64,000 nt of DNA from Datura wrightii (taxonomy: Eukaryota; Streptophyta; Magnoliopsida; Solanales; Solanaceae): NCBI GenBank assembly GCA_035772735.1, contig JASDFA010000016.1:150920501-150984500 (forward strand). The letters are read 5' to 3'. A program made the translations under genes and the position numbers. The notes beneath the pieces were generated by a model. The model saw only the letters and a list, made by a program, of their open reading frames with translations. It did no database searches and was not told the DNA's origin. Below, one piece after another: positions 23,938 through 34,592 of the stretch; positions within the stretch are counted from its first letter, which is position 1, and every line of letters begins with the position of its first letter.

Positions 23938-24870
23938 TCACCGCTTTTTCCTCCACCTTGAGGATATGAATCTCACCCCTAATTTCTTCTCTAATTTCCT
24001 CTTATGCTCCAGGGATGGTGGTGAAAATTTGTAAGGACCAAGCAGTAGATGTTGCCTTTTGAACTTATTGGCCCTTAAGTAAGCAAAGTCATTTTGTCTC
24101 TCCGAGTTAGCAAATTTCAAAATATACAGGGCTTGGTCCTCCTCTAGACATTTCTCTATAAGCTTGGAAGACTCTATTTCTATGTTTTCAACCAAACATA
24201 ATGTCTAAAAATGCTTCGAGTGTGGTCCAATAAACCTCAACTCTGAAAATGCATTGTGCTTGACCTCCTTACTTGTATACACCTTCTCAGCATCGACATC
24301 TATCTCTCCATTAATGTCAACTAGGGGATACTCTATCTCTTCTTCCATGAATGGATTTTCCATAAGTGTGAGCCCATCACAAGGACACTCAAGAGATTCT
24401 AATTGTTGGGCTTCATCCAAAAATTCACCCTTGTCTTCCTCTTGTAGTTCCTCTTGAATATCGGCTAAAACTGTCACCTGCAATTTATCCCAAGCTTCAG
24501 CCTCAGCAATCATCTCCGTGAATTTGATGCTCATCCTTTCTAGAGCCTCTGCATTCTCTTTTTGCTGAATTCTCAATACTGCCATCGCCTCCTTCATTGC
24601 TTCGGATTGCTCTAGGAGTTGTTTCAGCATGTCTTCTATTTGAGCTTGGCATCCCAAATCCTCATTTTCTGCATGCCTATATTCATCAAAAACAACAGAA
24701 GGATCATAGTAGGGGCTTGGGGGAGGGGAATATGCACAATGGCCATCTTGACCACCACATATATTGCACGTGTTACAGGGTTGCCACGAGTGGTGTCCTC
24801 CGCAATTCAGACAAGATTTGCCAAAATATGAGTATCCACCATTTAAACCATTTGTATTCCACGATGTCAT
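23938..24870 (-). pseudogene. Gag-like zinc-knuckle/coiled-coil ORF, one nonsense codon
   Basis: The frame is 311 codons, starting MTSWNTNGLNGGYSYFG and ending SSRWRKKR. Residues about 20-32 form a CCHC knuckle, CLNCGGHHSWQPC, followed by a second Cys-rich CNICGGQDGHC (about 35-45). Residues about 75-135 are an acidic, probably coiled-coil segment (QIEDMLKQLLEQSEAMKEAM, then LERMSIKFTEMIAEAEA). A basic C-terminus follows. A single TAG (plus 24205-24207) interrupts where the sister ORF at 33588-34535 has serine (TCG). The order knuckle-then-coil resembles the C-terminal part of the Athila-type gag at 40247-40680, so I infer a truncated gag lacking capsid. Function is not known. Apart from the one stop the frame is intact over 310 residues. 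Confidence 0.8.
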
Positions 24871-25008
24871 GTCAATAAGGGTATCCGAAAAAGAAGAAAA
24901 ATAAAAAAAAATAAAAAAAAAATTAAAACAAACACTAAGACCAAGTTGTCAACACTTAGAAAAAAAATATAGTAAATTTACACTTAAGAAAATTTCACCA
25001 ATTGCCAG

Positions 25009-25026
25009 TCCCCGGCAACGGCGCCA
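25009..25026 (-). other. Primer binding site, tRNA-Asp type
   Basis: The minus strand reads TGGCGCCGTTGCCGGGGA, six bases (AGTTTT) after the LTR end at 25033. It is identical to 33428-33445 and 39146-39163. It fits the 3' end of plant tRNA-Asp, the primer reported for Athila elements (from memory). Confidence 0.9.
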
Positions 25027-25032
25027 AAAACT

Positions 25033-26331
25033 TGTTCGGTCGTTTGTTGGGTATATAACTACACGCAAGTGCACGTGGTCAATCAAGTAGTAAAGTGGCT
25101 TTAGCAAGCCAAGTATCGATCCCACAGGGACTTGGATGAAGTGCAATCTGCTCAAGTGTACTATATTTTGATTCTAAAAAATGCAGACAACAGTGTAACC
25201 AAAAAGATGATATTTTGTTTTATAATTTTTATGCTAAATCTAAAATAACTATCTAATGTTAGTCTGAACTATGAATCAGAGCATGCTGAGGTTAAACGAA
25301 CATGTAATGAAATTAATTATCCACATAATTTGGTTAGTCTTTTCCTCCAGTTGCTAGCCAAGAACATTTGCCAAGAGATTAAAACTCTCGTATTTAACCT
25401 CACTTAAGAATCATGAACCATCCACCTACATTTCTGTGATTAAATGCAATTCATGTTCTAGCCATACAAACCCGGTTCCTAAATTGACTAATATGACTTT
25501 CAGGTATATTTCTATCTTGAAAGTAAATCAATTCCCAATTTTCCCAAATCAAGTAAAGATCATATCCTATTAATTCACAACTTTCCAATTTCTTGCTCTC
25601 TCGAGTGAAATCGGACTTTTTAGATATACATTAACGTAGGCCACACATTAATGCAGTAAGAACAAGAATTAATAGAACAACATGGAAGAAAAGATGAAAA
25701 ACCACTATGATCAACAATCCATTTCACTACAATTGTTCATAACCTCAGCAAGAAGAGGATTTAGCCACTCATTTGTGGATTAAACATCGTTAAATGAGTG
25801 TTAAACATACAAGCAATTGAATTAAAGAAGAAAGAAAGAGAGAAAAACCCTGATATTTTCGTCCCCTCAACTGCCTGTAACCCACGTTCTTGCTCCACCA
25901 AGTCAGAATATTAATAATGAACCTAAGTGTTCTATTTATACTGGTGGGAATTTTTCCCGGAATAACAAGCAACGTGTCACGGAGTGTATGGCGGAGCACT
26001 ACCTCCGTGACACGTTGTGTATCGCGGAGCACTGCCTCCGTGACACGGTGTGTATCGCGGAGCAATGCCTCTGTGACACGTTGCTGTTCCACCACAGGCC
26101 AAATTTTGCATTTTTTCCTTGTTGACATCCAAGTCCAACCCCAATCTCTCCCAACACGCATTTTAGCTTTCCAAAATTATATTTCACCTGCAAAACAACG
26201 CTAATCATGTTGGTTAGTATAAATTCAAATTTAATTATCAATCACATGAGAATGTATAAACATTGATAGATAAACAAGACTAAAATGACACCTTTGAGTA
26301 TCACTTGGGCATATAAATTTTTCCAAGATCA
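25033..26331 (-). repeat. 5' LTR of the 20689 element
   Basis: 1299 bp, the same length as its partner. The 33 bp GC unit occurs three times (about 25977-26090) and the minus-strand TATA box is at 25932-25940. The right end 'ttccaagatca' is followed by the GTAAA duplication. The ORFs at 25790-26241 run through the GC motif array and are not genes. Confidence 0.95.
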
Positions 26332-28365
26332 GTAAACACTTAAAATGTACTGAGTATATGAGAAACGTAACTGATGCTAGGAACATGTTAGTATGCTAAA
26401 AAGACTGATCTGAATACATAACTGAGGTGAAGTACAAGGACCACATTTGAGATGCATAATTACTGAAATGATATGCTCATTTGAAAATATTTAATGACAT
26501 ACAAGTAAATCTAGTTTTTGGGTCATGTACATGTACTAAAATTTGAATATGAAATAATAAACTGAAAATTGTAATTGAAGTAACTGTATTGAAACTAATA
26601 ATGAACTGTACTATGGGAGAGACTATTAACCAACAAACTCTAACATGAGCATTATGGAGCCCGATTTATACTCTGGTTGGAAGGTTGTTCGTACCTTGTC
26701 AAGGGTAAGAACTCTGACTGGCATGATATCACTCGTGAACTCAAGGAGACAATCTCTAATAATGATGACCCCTGCATGGGCCCATTGAGGGAAGGGAGAC
26801 ACTGTCAAATAAAAAAGGATCTAATATTCCTTGAGCTAAGGGAAATATTCTCGATTATTGAGAATCCTTTATCCTGCGGTGGCAAGTAGTTTTGCGACTT
26901 GGGTACGTTGTAACCCTAGCCTACTCGGTGCTAAGTACTACTCCAACTGAACATAAAGATACATGTGAATGGGTAATCTAATGTTGATGTCCTAAGACTA
27001 GTCGGAACCGCTTTATCTAACAAGAGCCCCAAGAGCCTAAAGGAACATGACATTCTGACACTGAGGGCTCATAACTAATATTCTAAGACTAGTCAAGGCT
27101 ACTTTCTACTAGCAAGAGGCCAGAGAGTCTAAAGAACCATAAACATGCTGATCGTATTAAATTCATAAGAGTCTAGTCAGGGCTACTTTCTACTAGCAAG
27201 AGACCTGAGAGTCTGGGGAATCACAAACATGCCAATCATACTAAAACCATGAAAATCATAAGTCCAAATAATAGTTTAAACCATATGTATTGAATTCATG
27301 AAAAAATCATATATCTCAAACGGATCATATTTTTGAAGACAACTAATTCATGTGCTGAACCTTGGGAAATCATGCTAACATCTAATCATGGGAATTCATC
27401 ATGCAATTGGAAGTGAAATCATGAACATCATGTACTATTTATCATAAGGATATTGAAAATCATGGAAGATATGAGAGAACATCATAGAATGGAAACCCTA
27501 TAACATGCTTTTCTAGGGAATCAAAATAGCAACGGTTTTGAACATAAGTTGGGGCACAAGGATGAAAGAAGATCCTTATTGAAGTCCCACATACTTGTCT
27601 TGAAGAAATCCCCCCTAGCACTCGAATCTTGAAGCTCTTGGAGAAGAACTCTAGGTGTTCTTAAGCCCTGGGAGGAAGGGAGACGAGGAACTAACAAATG
27701 ATTTGGGTGAATGAGGGATTAGGCTAGGAAAAACCCGTTTAATTCAACCCTTAGAAGTCCCAAAAAGACATCAATTAAGAGTTAGAAGCATATGATTTTA
27801 CAAAAATACCCCTAAAAATTCGCATTAAAAATCTGCCTGCCAGTGGCAATGACCCTCCCAATGAGTCATTGTTTGACTTAACGACTTGTTGGATCCATAC
27901 GTTACTTCTACCCTTTAATTTCCACCTTCTGATCTTTAATCAACGAACCATCAGAATGAACCATCACTGGAACTAACGAATCATCACTTGACTTGTCATC
28001 ACTAGATAGTAAATGTCAAACCCAAAAGTCACCCCACTTGACTGGTCACCTAACTGGTCATAAGGGGACTTGATGACTCATTCCTTAATCCGTGGAATAC
28101 TTAGAAAATCAACATTTTCTCCATCACTACACATGTAATGGTTGACTAAATGAGTCATGGGGACACTTAACGCCTCATAGTCCCATCTGTCACAACTTCC
28201 GGGAAGTAACATCTTTTCCAACATGGAACCACTTAATCGGTTACTTAATGATTTGTCAAGTGACTTAACGAGTCACCTAACGAGTCATTTTGTGACCTAG
28301 TGCAGATTTTCTCTTTTCTCTAATCTAACCTCGGGTCTGATCTTAGGGACTTTTGGGGTGTTATA

Positions 28366-29388
28366 GATCTCCTATGAGAAAATTTCCCAATTCTCCTTTT
28401 TGGGCTTCAACTACATAAAGTTCTTGTTTCAATAATTCAGAAGTTGGAGAAGTTCTTTTACTAATAAACCAATATTTAAAATCATTCTGTTCAGGATCTT
28501 TTAATCTATCAAAATGTCGAATTTCTAAATTTTTGTAAGGCCCTCCTGGAATTCCTTCTAGGGCCTATTGAATAATCTTTATGGATTCTGTCATTTCATT
28601 GATTCATACTAAATAACATGTTAGTGAATCCCCTTTTTGTTTCCATTGAACATGCCAATCAAATTTATCATAAGACTTATAATGATAAACTTTACGAAGA
28701 TCCCATTCTATTCTGGAAGCTCATAATATTAGCCCTGATAAACCCGAAGTTAATTCATTGTCTCCGCTAATAATGCCTACACCTTCAACTTGTTCTAAAA
28801 ATATAGGATTTTGAGTAATATGTGTTTGTTACTCAGCAACCTTATTATAAAGAATAGAAAAAATCCAAATATTTATCTATCCAGCCATAGGGTAGATTGG
28901 TAGCCACTCCTCAGATACAAATATAATTATGCATCATTCGCGTGCCGGTGGTCACTTCGAAGAGGTCATATATCGATTCTCTTTCTCGAAGATAGAAGAA
29001 AGGATTCTGTGCACCAATATCCTCCATTAAAGGACCGAGCCATAACAAATGAGAAGCTTCCGACTCAACTCCAATATAATGACTCTAATATAGATAGCCC
29101 TTCTAGGTACTAGAATATTTACTAATTGTTCGAGTCCATTTATGGTTATTAGTTATGTGAACGTAGTAGATAAATAATCGCAATGTGTTACATAAGGAAA
29201 CTATAGTATAATTGTTCGATTTTTCGTAATTTTCTCGATCCCTCTATGTAAATAACCCAATATTGGTTTGCAGTCGACAAAATCTTCACCTTCTAGAGTA
29301 ACGATGAGTTGAAGAAAACAATGCATTAATGGCTGTTGAGGCCCCATATTGACTATCATGAGGTCCTTTCTTGTAGTTGATGCAATAA
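28366..29388 (-). pseudogene. ndhH: ndhH 5' part (plastid NDH subunit H)
   Basis: Reading leftward from 29388 are STTRKDLMIVNMGPQQPLMH, the start region with the initiator ATG changed, then LIVTLEGEDFVDCKPILGYL and KNRTIIL. A decayed middle follows, with VEGVGIISGD-type sequence near 28750-28800. Then EGIPGGPYKNLEI near 28520-28560 and SELLKQELYVVEAQKGELGN near 28390-28450, ending FLIGD at 28366. The remaining C-terminus is at 14836-14989. Frameshifts and stops are present throughout. NdhH is a hydrophilic subunit of the thylakoid NDH complex; this copy is nuclear and dead. Confidence 0.9.
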
Positions 29389-29489
29389 TAAGTTTTTTAC
29401 CGATTCATTCTTCCATAAATTACTGAAATTAAAAAGAAGTTTATCAAAATTTAATCGAAACATATAAGTGAAAACGAAATGACACTTCA

Positions 29490-29717
29490 AATTACTCAAA
29501 TTAACGAGTTTTTGTCTCTCAAATGTCCAATTGATTAATTAATTTTGTATAATGTACTCTTTTTTTTTGCCAAATAAGCTAGTAGTCGTTGACGTTTTCC
29601 CAAAATTTTCTTCAAACCTCTCTGAGATAGATAGACCTTTTTGTGCAATTCTAAATGGGATGTAAATCTTTGTATCTTATTGGTGAAATTGAATATTTGA
29701 AATTCAATAGATCCTCT
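29490..29717 (-). pseudogene. rps15: rps15 pseudogene, 5' end lost (plastid ribosomal protein S15)
   Basis: The minus strand from 29717 reads RGSIEFQIFNFTNKIQRFTS, HLELHKKVYLSQRGLKKIL and GKRQRLLAYLAKKK, then a shifted C-terminus (about INQSIGHLRDKNS). rps15 lies next to ndhH in plastomes, as here. The N-terminal codons are missing because a Tekay-type LTR begins at 29718. A small deletion after AYLAKKK shifts the frame. Confidence 0.9.
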
Positions 29718-30977
29718 TGTAATACCCCAAAAGTTCCTAATATCAGACCTAAGTGTTGAACCGGAGAAGATAGGAAGATCCGCACTAGGTCATAGAATGA
29801 CTCATCCGAGGACCCCTTTAGTCACTAGACGGATCGTTAAGTGACCCATTAAGTGATGCTATGTTGAGAAGTTATAGTGGTAACGGGCCGAGGAAGGATC
29901 CGTCATGACACCAAACAAGTTGTTGAGTCCCTTGTTGGTTGGTGCAAAGTCGAAATTAAGGGATTCTTTCAGAGGGACTTAATGGGTGGAGGGACGAATG
30001 ATGGTTTCACTTCACGTATCCTTAGGTCGATCGTTGGTTGGAAAAGGTTGGAAGAAAATTTGAAATTTTCCAGTGGTGATGATGAGGGGAGTCAACGAGT
30101 CATTAGAGGACTTAACGACTCGTCATGTCCCGCATGGTGACTGGCAGTGACTTTTTTCTTGTGAAATCAGTAAGGGTATTTTTGTAATTTTTAAACTCCT
30201 AAGCCTAAACTACTTTGTTTTAAGCTTTGTTAGGAGGGTTTTAAGAGGGTTTAACCTATTCTAAACCATTCCTTCCCGTGCATGCAAAACTAATATTTCT
30301 CCATTGAAGATCAAGCCTAGAATACTTCATGTTCTTCCCCATATCTCATGAGCTTTCAAAGAAAAGTGTAGATTCAGTTTATCCAGTTATGTGAGGCCAT
30401 GAATGCTTTCACTCTCGTGCTCATAATTCTCCTGAATTCTATGAATTCAAGTTCTAGATACAATTCATGATCTTACGAGGTTTTCTTCTAATTTTATGAA
30501 ATTCCCTATGATTTATTTATGAGTCAATTCCCTCCATGTTTCAAAGTATGTTATAAGATTTATGGGGCAGATTTTATATCTTTTTCGATTTTAAATTTGT
30601 GATTTCAAGTTTAGAAAATTATGCTCTCTTATGCAAGTTTCATGCAAAGTCAAGTTTATGATATATGATTTCAAGTATGATGAGATATCTAGTATGATTG
30701 AATATTTACAAATTTCCCATGTATGATTCTATGATTTTGATCAAGGAAGTCAATTTAAAGTATGCATGATTTTATGATTTGGCCAAGCCCACACAAGACA
30801 AGTATGTTTTATGATCTATCCATGCCTAACAAGTTCAAATGATAGATATATGTTTTGGAGTCAAGACTCCTCAATTGTATAGACTCAAGTCATGTTTTAG
30901 AATATGATTATATGAGCATTATATATGTTTTGGGAGTAGTGTCTAGAACCGAGTAGAATAGGAGTTCCAAGGTTCCC
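29718..30977 (+). repeat. Truncated Tekay-type LTR
   Basis: It starts 'tgtaataccccaaaag' immediately after rps15 sequence. Its first 450 bases show the 'acgactcgtc / acttaacgagtc' motif array typical of the Tekay LTRs here. Around 30940-30965 it shows 'gtgtctagaaccgagtag', the counterpart of 'gtgtctagcaccaagtag' in the LTR at 52576-54730. It breaks off near 30977, where the minus-strand Athila-like LTR begins. The frame at 29877-30140 is chance. Confidence 0.75.
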
Positions 30978-31982
30978 CGATAGCGCTCAAATTACGCTCT
31001 TCTTTACAAAGAAGCGAAAACGATCGTTGTATCAAAGCAAATATCCCCACGGATGTCGGGATCGAATCCCACAGAGACTAGAAGTAATACATGCAAGTGT
31101 TGTTTGGAAAATTTAAATTAGTTCACACCACTCCAAAGAAACAAAGTAGTAAATATGTTGGGGGAAACTCGACGTTAACAAAATGGTATAGATTCTAGCT
31201 CAGCTAATTAGAAGAGAAAAATAACCAAAGTTGTAGAGAATTATGAGAGAGACTAGAGGTGTGGTGTAGATGATGTGCTATTTAAACAAGGTTGTGCTAG
31301 ATCATCTCATCATTGCAAATTGTATAAATAACTTTGGACAGGTGGGCATTGTATGTTTTTCACCCAGATGAATGCCTCTTTCTATAGTTCTTTCAAACCA
31401 CTAGACACAATTAAATCAGCCCAATCAAGTTTTGATTAATAGCTTCACTATCTCTCGCTATTAGCTATTAATTAAGAGTGTGAATATGGGTTTTGGCTAT
31501 GTCTACCCCAACTCCACAACATCACATCCATTTCCCCCATCAAATTCTCTCCCAATACCCAACTCTTATTTTTTAAGCAGAAATCAAGTAAGAATAGTAG
31601 ACCCACATTTGCAACTATAGATCATCAATTATAAATTAGAGAGAACTTAACAGATTTACACTAATTATGCAATATTGAGATGAATCTAGCAATACCCAGT
31701 CTAATTAAACACTCATCGCCACATATCTCTAGTTGATGATTTAGCTACTCATGGTTAAGAAACTAAGGAGCATCTTCAATAATAAACTCAGTAATTTCAT
31801 TAATAAGAGTAGCAAAATCAAATTCAAAAATATATTTGTAATGATGTCACTACCTTTCTAAGGAAGAAGATGAAGAAAAGAAAATCAAAATTCAACAATT
31901 TCCACCAATAGAATTCTACTTTCTTTCTCAGCAAAAGGATTGTTTAAAAAGCTAAAGTTAAGATCTGATATATACAGAGTAC

Positions 31983-33421
31983 TGATCACAGACAAAAATA
32001 TATGCCCGAGATACGCTTTACGACTTAAATTAGTCTTGTTTATCTAAGATTATTGTATACATTTTCATGTAATTTTAGATAAAGTAAAGATATGTGTTAA
32101 CCAACATGATTAGCCTTTGTTTTGTAGGTTTTGATGACTTTTGAGCAACTAATTCATGAGTTGGTGAGGTAGAGGCTTGGAAACTAAATCAAACACGAAA
32201 GTCGGCAAAGAGGAGGCACAAAACAGCCCACCGGCGCGTCGACAAGGTGCCACGGCAGGCAGGCCGCTCACAACAGCCCACCTGCGCATTGGCAACGTGC
32301 CACGGCAGGTGGCCTCCGCGACCAAGGGCTGCCAACGCGCTGCCCAAGCAGCGTGACACGCTGCCAACGCGGCAGGGTGCTGCCCGGGCCAATTTCGGGT
32401 GATTTCCAGAGGGCTTTCGCGTCCATAGCGTGTCACGGAGGCTGGGCTCCGTGATGCACTCCATGACACATTGCTTGTTATTCCGGAAAAGAGTCTTACT
32501 ACTATAAATAGCACACTTAGGTTTATTTTTCATAATTCAGACTTGGTGGAGCAAGGACGTGAATTACAGGCAGTTGAGGGACGAAAAAGCTCAGGGTTTT
32601 TCTCTCTTTCTTTCTTCTTTCAATCAATTGTTTGTATGATTAACACTTGTTTTAGGATGATTAATCCACAAATGAGTGGCTAATTCTCTTCCTTGCTGAG
32701 GTTATGAACAATGGTGATGAATTTTGATTATTGAATTATATGGTTTTTCATCTTCTTCTTCTATGTTGTTCTATTAATTCTTGTTTCTACTGCATTGGTG
32801 TGTGGCCGACATTAATGTACATCTAAAAAGTCCGATTTCACTCGAGAGAGCACGAAATTGGAAAGTTGTGAATTAATAGGGTATTGTTCTTAACTTGATT
32901 TGGAAAAATTGAGTTTTGATGTGCTTTCCTAATAGAAATATACTTGAAAGCCGTATTAGTCAATTTAGGAACTGGAATTGTATTGCTAGGTCATAAATTG
33001 CATTTGATCACAGAAATGTAGACGAATGGTTTATGATTCTTAAGTGAGATTAAATACGAGAGTTTTAATCTCTAGGCTAATGTTCTTGGCTAGCAACTGG
33101 AAGAGAAGAATAACCGAATTATGATTATAATCAAGTTCATTACTTGTTCTTAACCTTGGCATGCTCATATCCATAGTTTCAATTCAAAGTAGATATTTGT
33201 TAATAGTTTTAGTACATAATTTATAAACAAAAATTATTTAACTTTTGGTTACGTTGTTGTCAGCATATATAGAAGTAAGATAGAATATAGTATACTTGAG
33301 CAATTTTTACTTATCCAGAGTCTCCTTGGTTTGATACTTGGCTTACTTAGCCACTTTATTACTTGTTTGACCACGTGCACTTGCGTGTCGGTTTTTAACC
33401 CCTATAGCAAACACCCGAACA
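31983..33421 (+). repeat. 5' LTR of the 31983 element
   Basis: TGATC...GAACA, 1439 bp. It holds a GC-rich block (32220-32460) with 'gtgccacggcagg' repeated and a 'gtgtcacggag..ctccgtga' inverted pair, then 'ttgcttgttattccgg' and a TATA box at 32503-32511. The open frames at 32149-32533 on the minus strand lie in this block and are not genes. Confidence 0.95.
32503..32511 (+). promoter_or_regulatory. LTR TATA box
   Basis: 'tataaatag' followed by 'cacacttaggtttattttt', about 40 bases after the GC-rich inverted-repeat block. The same block is at 37026 (3' LTR), 38201 and 46682 (nested element). The probable start of transcription lies about 30 bases further on (inference). Confidence 0.75.
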
Positions 33422-33427
33422 AGTTTT

Positions 33428-33445
33428 TGGCGCCGTTGCCGGGGA
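33428..33445 (+). other. Primer binding site, tRNA-Asp type
   Basis: TGGCGCCGTTGCCGGGGA follows the LTR end at 33421 after AGTTTT. It is identical in all three complete Athila-like elements of the window. Confidence 0.92.
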
Positions 33446-33587
33446 GACTTGGCAATTGGTGAATTTTTCTTAAGTGTAAATTTACTATATTTTTTTCTTA
33501 AGTGCTGACAATTTGGTCTTAGTGTTTGTTTTAATTCTTTTTTTCATTTTATTTTTTTTTTCTGCTTGTTCGTATACCCTTATTAAC

Positions 33588-34535
33588 ATGACATCGTGGA
33601 ATACAAATGGTTTAAATGGTGGATACTCATATTTTGGTGAATCTTGTCTGAATTGCGGAGGACCCCACTTGTGGCAACACTGTAACACGTGAAATATATG
33701 TGGTGGTCAAGATGGCCGTTGGGATGGCTGTCCGAATGCATATTCCCATCCCCCAAGCCCCTACTATGATCCTTTTGTTGTTTTTTCATAGTATAGGCAT
33801 GCTGAAAATGAGGACTTGGGACGCCAAGCTCGAATAGAAGACATGCTAAAACAACTCTTGGAGCAATCAGAAGCAATGAAGGAGGCGATGGCAGTATTGA
33901 GAATTCAGCAAGAAGAGAATGCAGAGGCTCTAGAAAGGATGAGCATCAAATTCACGGAGATGATTGCTGAAGCCGAAGCGTGTGATAAATTGCAGGTAAC
34001 AGTTTTAGCCGATATTCAAGAGGAACTACAAAAGGAAGACAAGGGTGAATTTTTGGATGAAGCCCAACAATTAGAATCTCTTGAGTGTCCCCGTGATGGG
34101 CTCACACTTATGGAAAATCTATTCGTGGAAGAAGAGATAGAGTATCCCCTAGTTGACATTAATGGAGAGATAGATGTCGACGCTGAGAAGGAGTATACAA
34201 GTAAGGAGGTCAAGCACAATGCAGTTTCAGAGTTGAGGTGTATTGGACCACACTCTACTCATTTTTCGACATTAAGTTTGGTGGTCAACATAGAAAGAGA
34301 GTCTTCCAAGCTTATAGAGAAATGTCTAGAGGAGGACCAAGCACCATATATTTTGAAATTTGCCAATGCGGAGAGGCAAAATGACTTCGCTTACTTGAGG
34401 GCCAATAAGTTAAAAAGGCAACACCTACTGTTTGGTCCTTACAATTTTTCACCACCACCCCTGGAGCATAAGAGGAAATTAGAAAAGAAATTAGGGGTGA
34501 GATTCATATCCTCAAGGTGGAGGAAAAAGTGGTGA
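33588..34535 (+). pseudogene. Gag-like zinc-knuckle/coiled-coil ORF, two nonsense codons
   Basis: The frame is 316 codons, starting MTSWNTNGLNGGYSYFG as in the 24870 copy. The knuckle CLNCGGPHLWQHC is intact (residues 20-32). Stops occur at codons 35 (TGA, 33690-33692) and 68 (TAG, 33789-33791). From 33816 to 34535 the frame is open, with a coiled-coil segment (ARIEDMLKQLLEQSEAMKEA), an acidic middle and a basic end (KKLGVRFISSRWRKKW). The two genomic copies are about 90% identical in protein and have independent stops in different places, so the ancestral ORF was intact and selected at least until recent insertions. It lies about 140 bases after the primer site, the usual place for gag. Confidence 0.8.
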
Positions 34536-34542
34536 AACTTGG

Positions 34543-34592
34543 TACGTCGTGCCGCGACGTAAAATTAGGCACTGCTTGGGAGGCAACCCAAG
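34543..34592 (+). other. Dual-hairpin module after the ORF stop (copy B)
   Basis: The stop is at 34533-34535. Hairpin 1 is ACGTCG (34544-34549) pairing with CGACGT (34555-34560). Hairpin 2 is CTTGGG (34575-34580), loop AGGCAA, CCCAAG (34587-34592). The layout is the same as at 23881, 41683 and 63363. Confidence 0.82.

Larger units (their letters stand above)
20689..26331 (-). mobile_element. Small non-autonomous Athila-like LTR retrotransposon, TSD GTAAA
   Basis: This is a complete 5643 bp element. Its two 1299 bp LTRs (25033-26331 as 5', 20689-21987 as 3' on the minus strand) begin TGATC and end GAACA, with perfect GTAAA duplications at 20684-20688 and 26332-26336. By eye the LTRs differ at about 36 positions (nearly 3%). 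The inside holds a tRNA-Asp-type primer site, one ORF for a zinc-knuckle/coiled-coil protein, a dual-hairpin module and about 1.9 kb of conserved 3' noncoding DNA. There is no protease, RT, RNase H or integrase. It is the same family type as 31983-47881, but the LTRs of the two differ in part. Confidence 0.95.
14990..28365 (-). mobile_element. Deleted Tekay/Del element inserted in plastid ndhH
   Basis: The 3' LTR is 14990-17460 and the 5' LTR is about 20248-28365, the latter interrupted by 20689-26331 plus a 5 bp duplication. Without the interruption its length is about 2470 bp, against 2471 for the other LTR. The primer site lies at 20233-20244 and the polypurine tract at 17461-17475 (both on the minus strand). 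Only gag, a protease remnant and a chromodomain remnant remain internally, so RT, RNase H and integrase are deleted. The flanks (minus strand AGATC at the 5' side, ACATT at the 3' side) do not form a perfect TSD, but both lie in ndhH. Confidence 0.9.
20248..28365 (-). repeat. 5' LTR of minus-strand Tekay element, split by 20689-26331
   Basis: The two parts are 20248-20688 and 26337-28365. The left part matches 15000-15420 and the right part matches 15420-17460 (for example 'gtactgagtatatg', 'gctactttctact', 'gacttttggggtgtta'). The break carries a perfect GTAAA duplication. The LTR ends 'ggggtgttata' at 28365, against 'gtgttaca' in its partner. Divergence between the partners is clearly larger than in the Athila-like elements, so this is an older insertion. 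Confidence 0.88.
7705..29717 (-). other. NUPT: nuclear insert of chloroplast DNA, split in three
   Basis: Plastid-derived sequence occupies 7705-7871, 10628-14989 and 28366-29717, about 5.9 kb in all. Every gene reads on the minus strand: atpI, rps2, rpoC2 3' part | joint near 14108 | ndhA (intron part and exon 1), ndhH, rps15 part. In plant plastomes rpoC2-rps2-atpI lie in the large single-copy region and rps15-ndhH-ndhA in the small single-copy region, so the insert is chimeric. All genes carry stops and frameshifts. A solo LTR and a Tekay element interrupt it later. Tekay LTRs truncate it at both ends. Confidence 0.95.

Noticed and set aside
23388..23956. Open frames of 149 and 135 residues in both directions
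   Set aside because: They lie in the conserved noncoding 3' region; the sister copies at 34600-35100 break them, so the conservation is not at the protein level.
29877..30140. Possible 87-residue host gene
   Set aside because: It lies in a Tekay LTR motif array; the same array in other LTRs is not open, and there is no recognisable domain.
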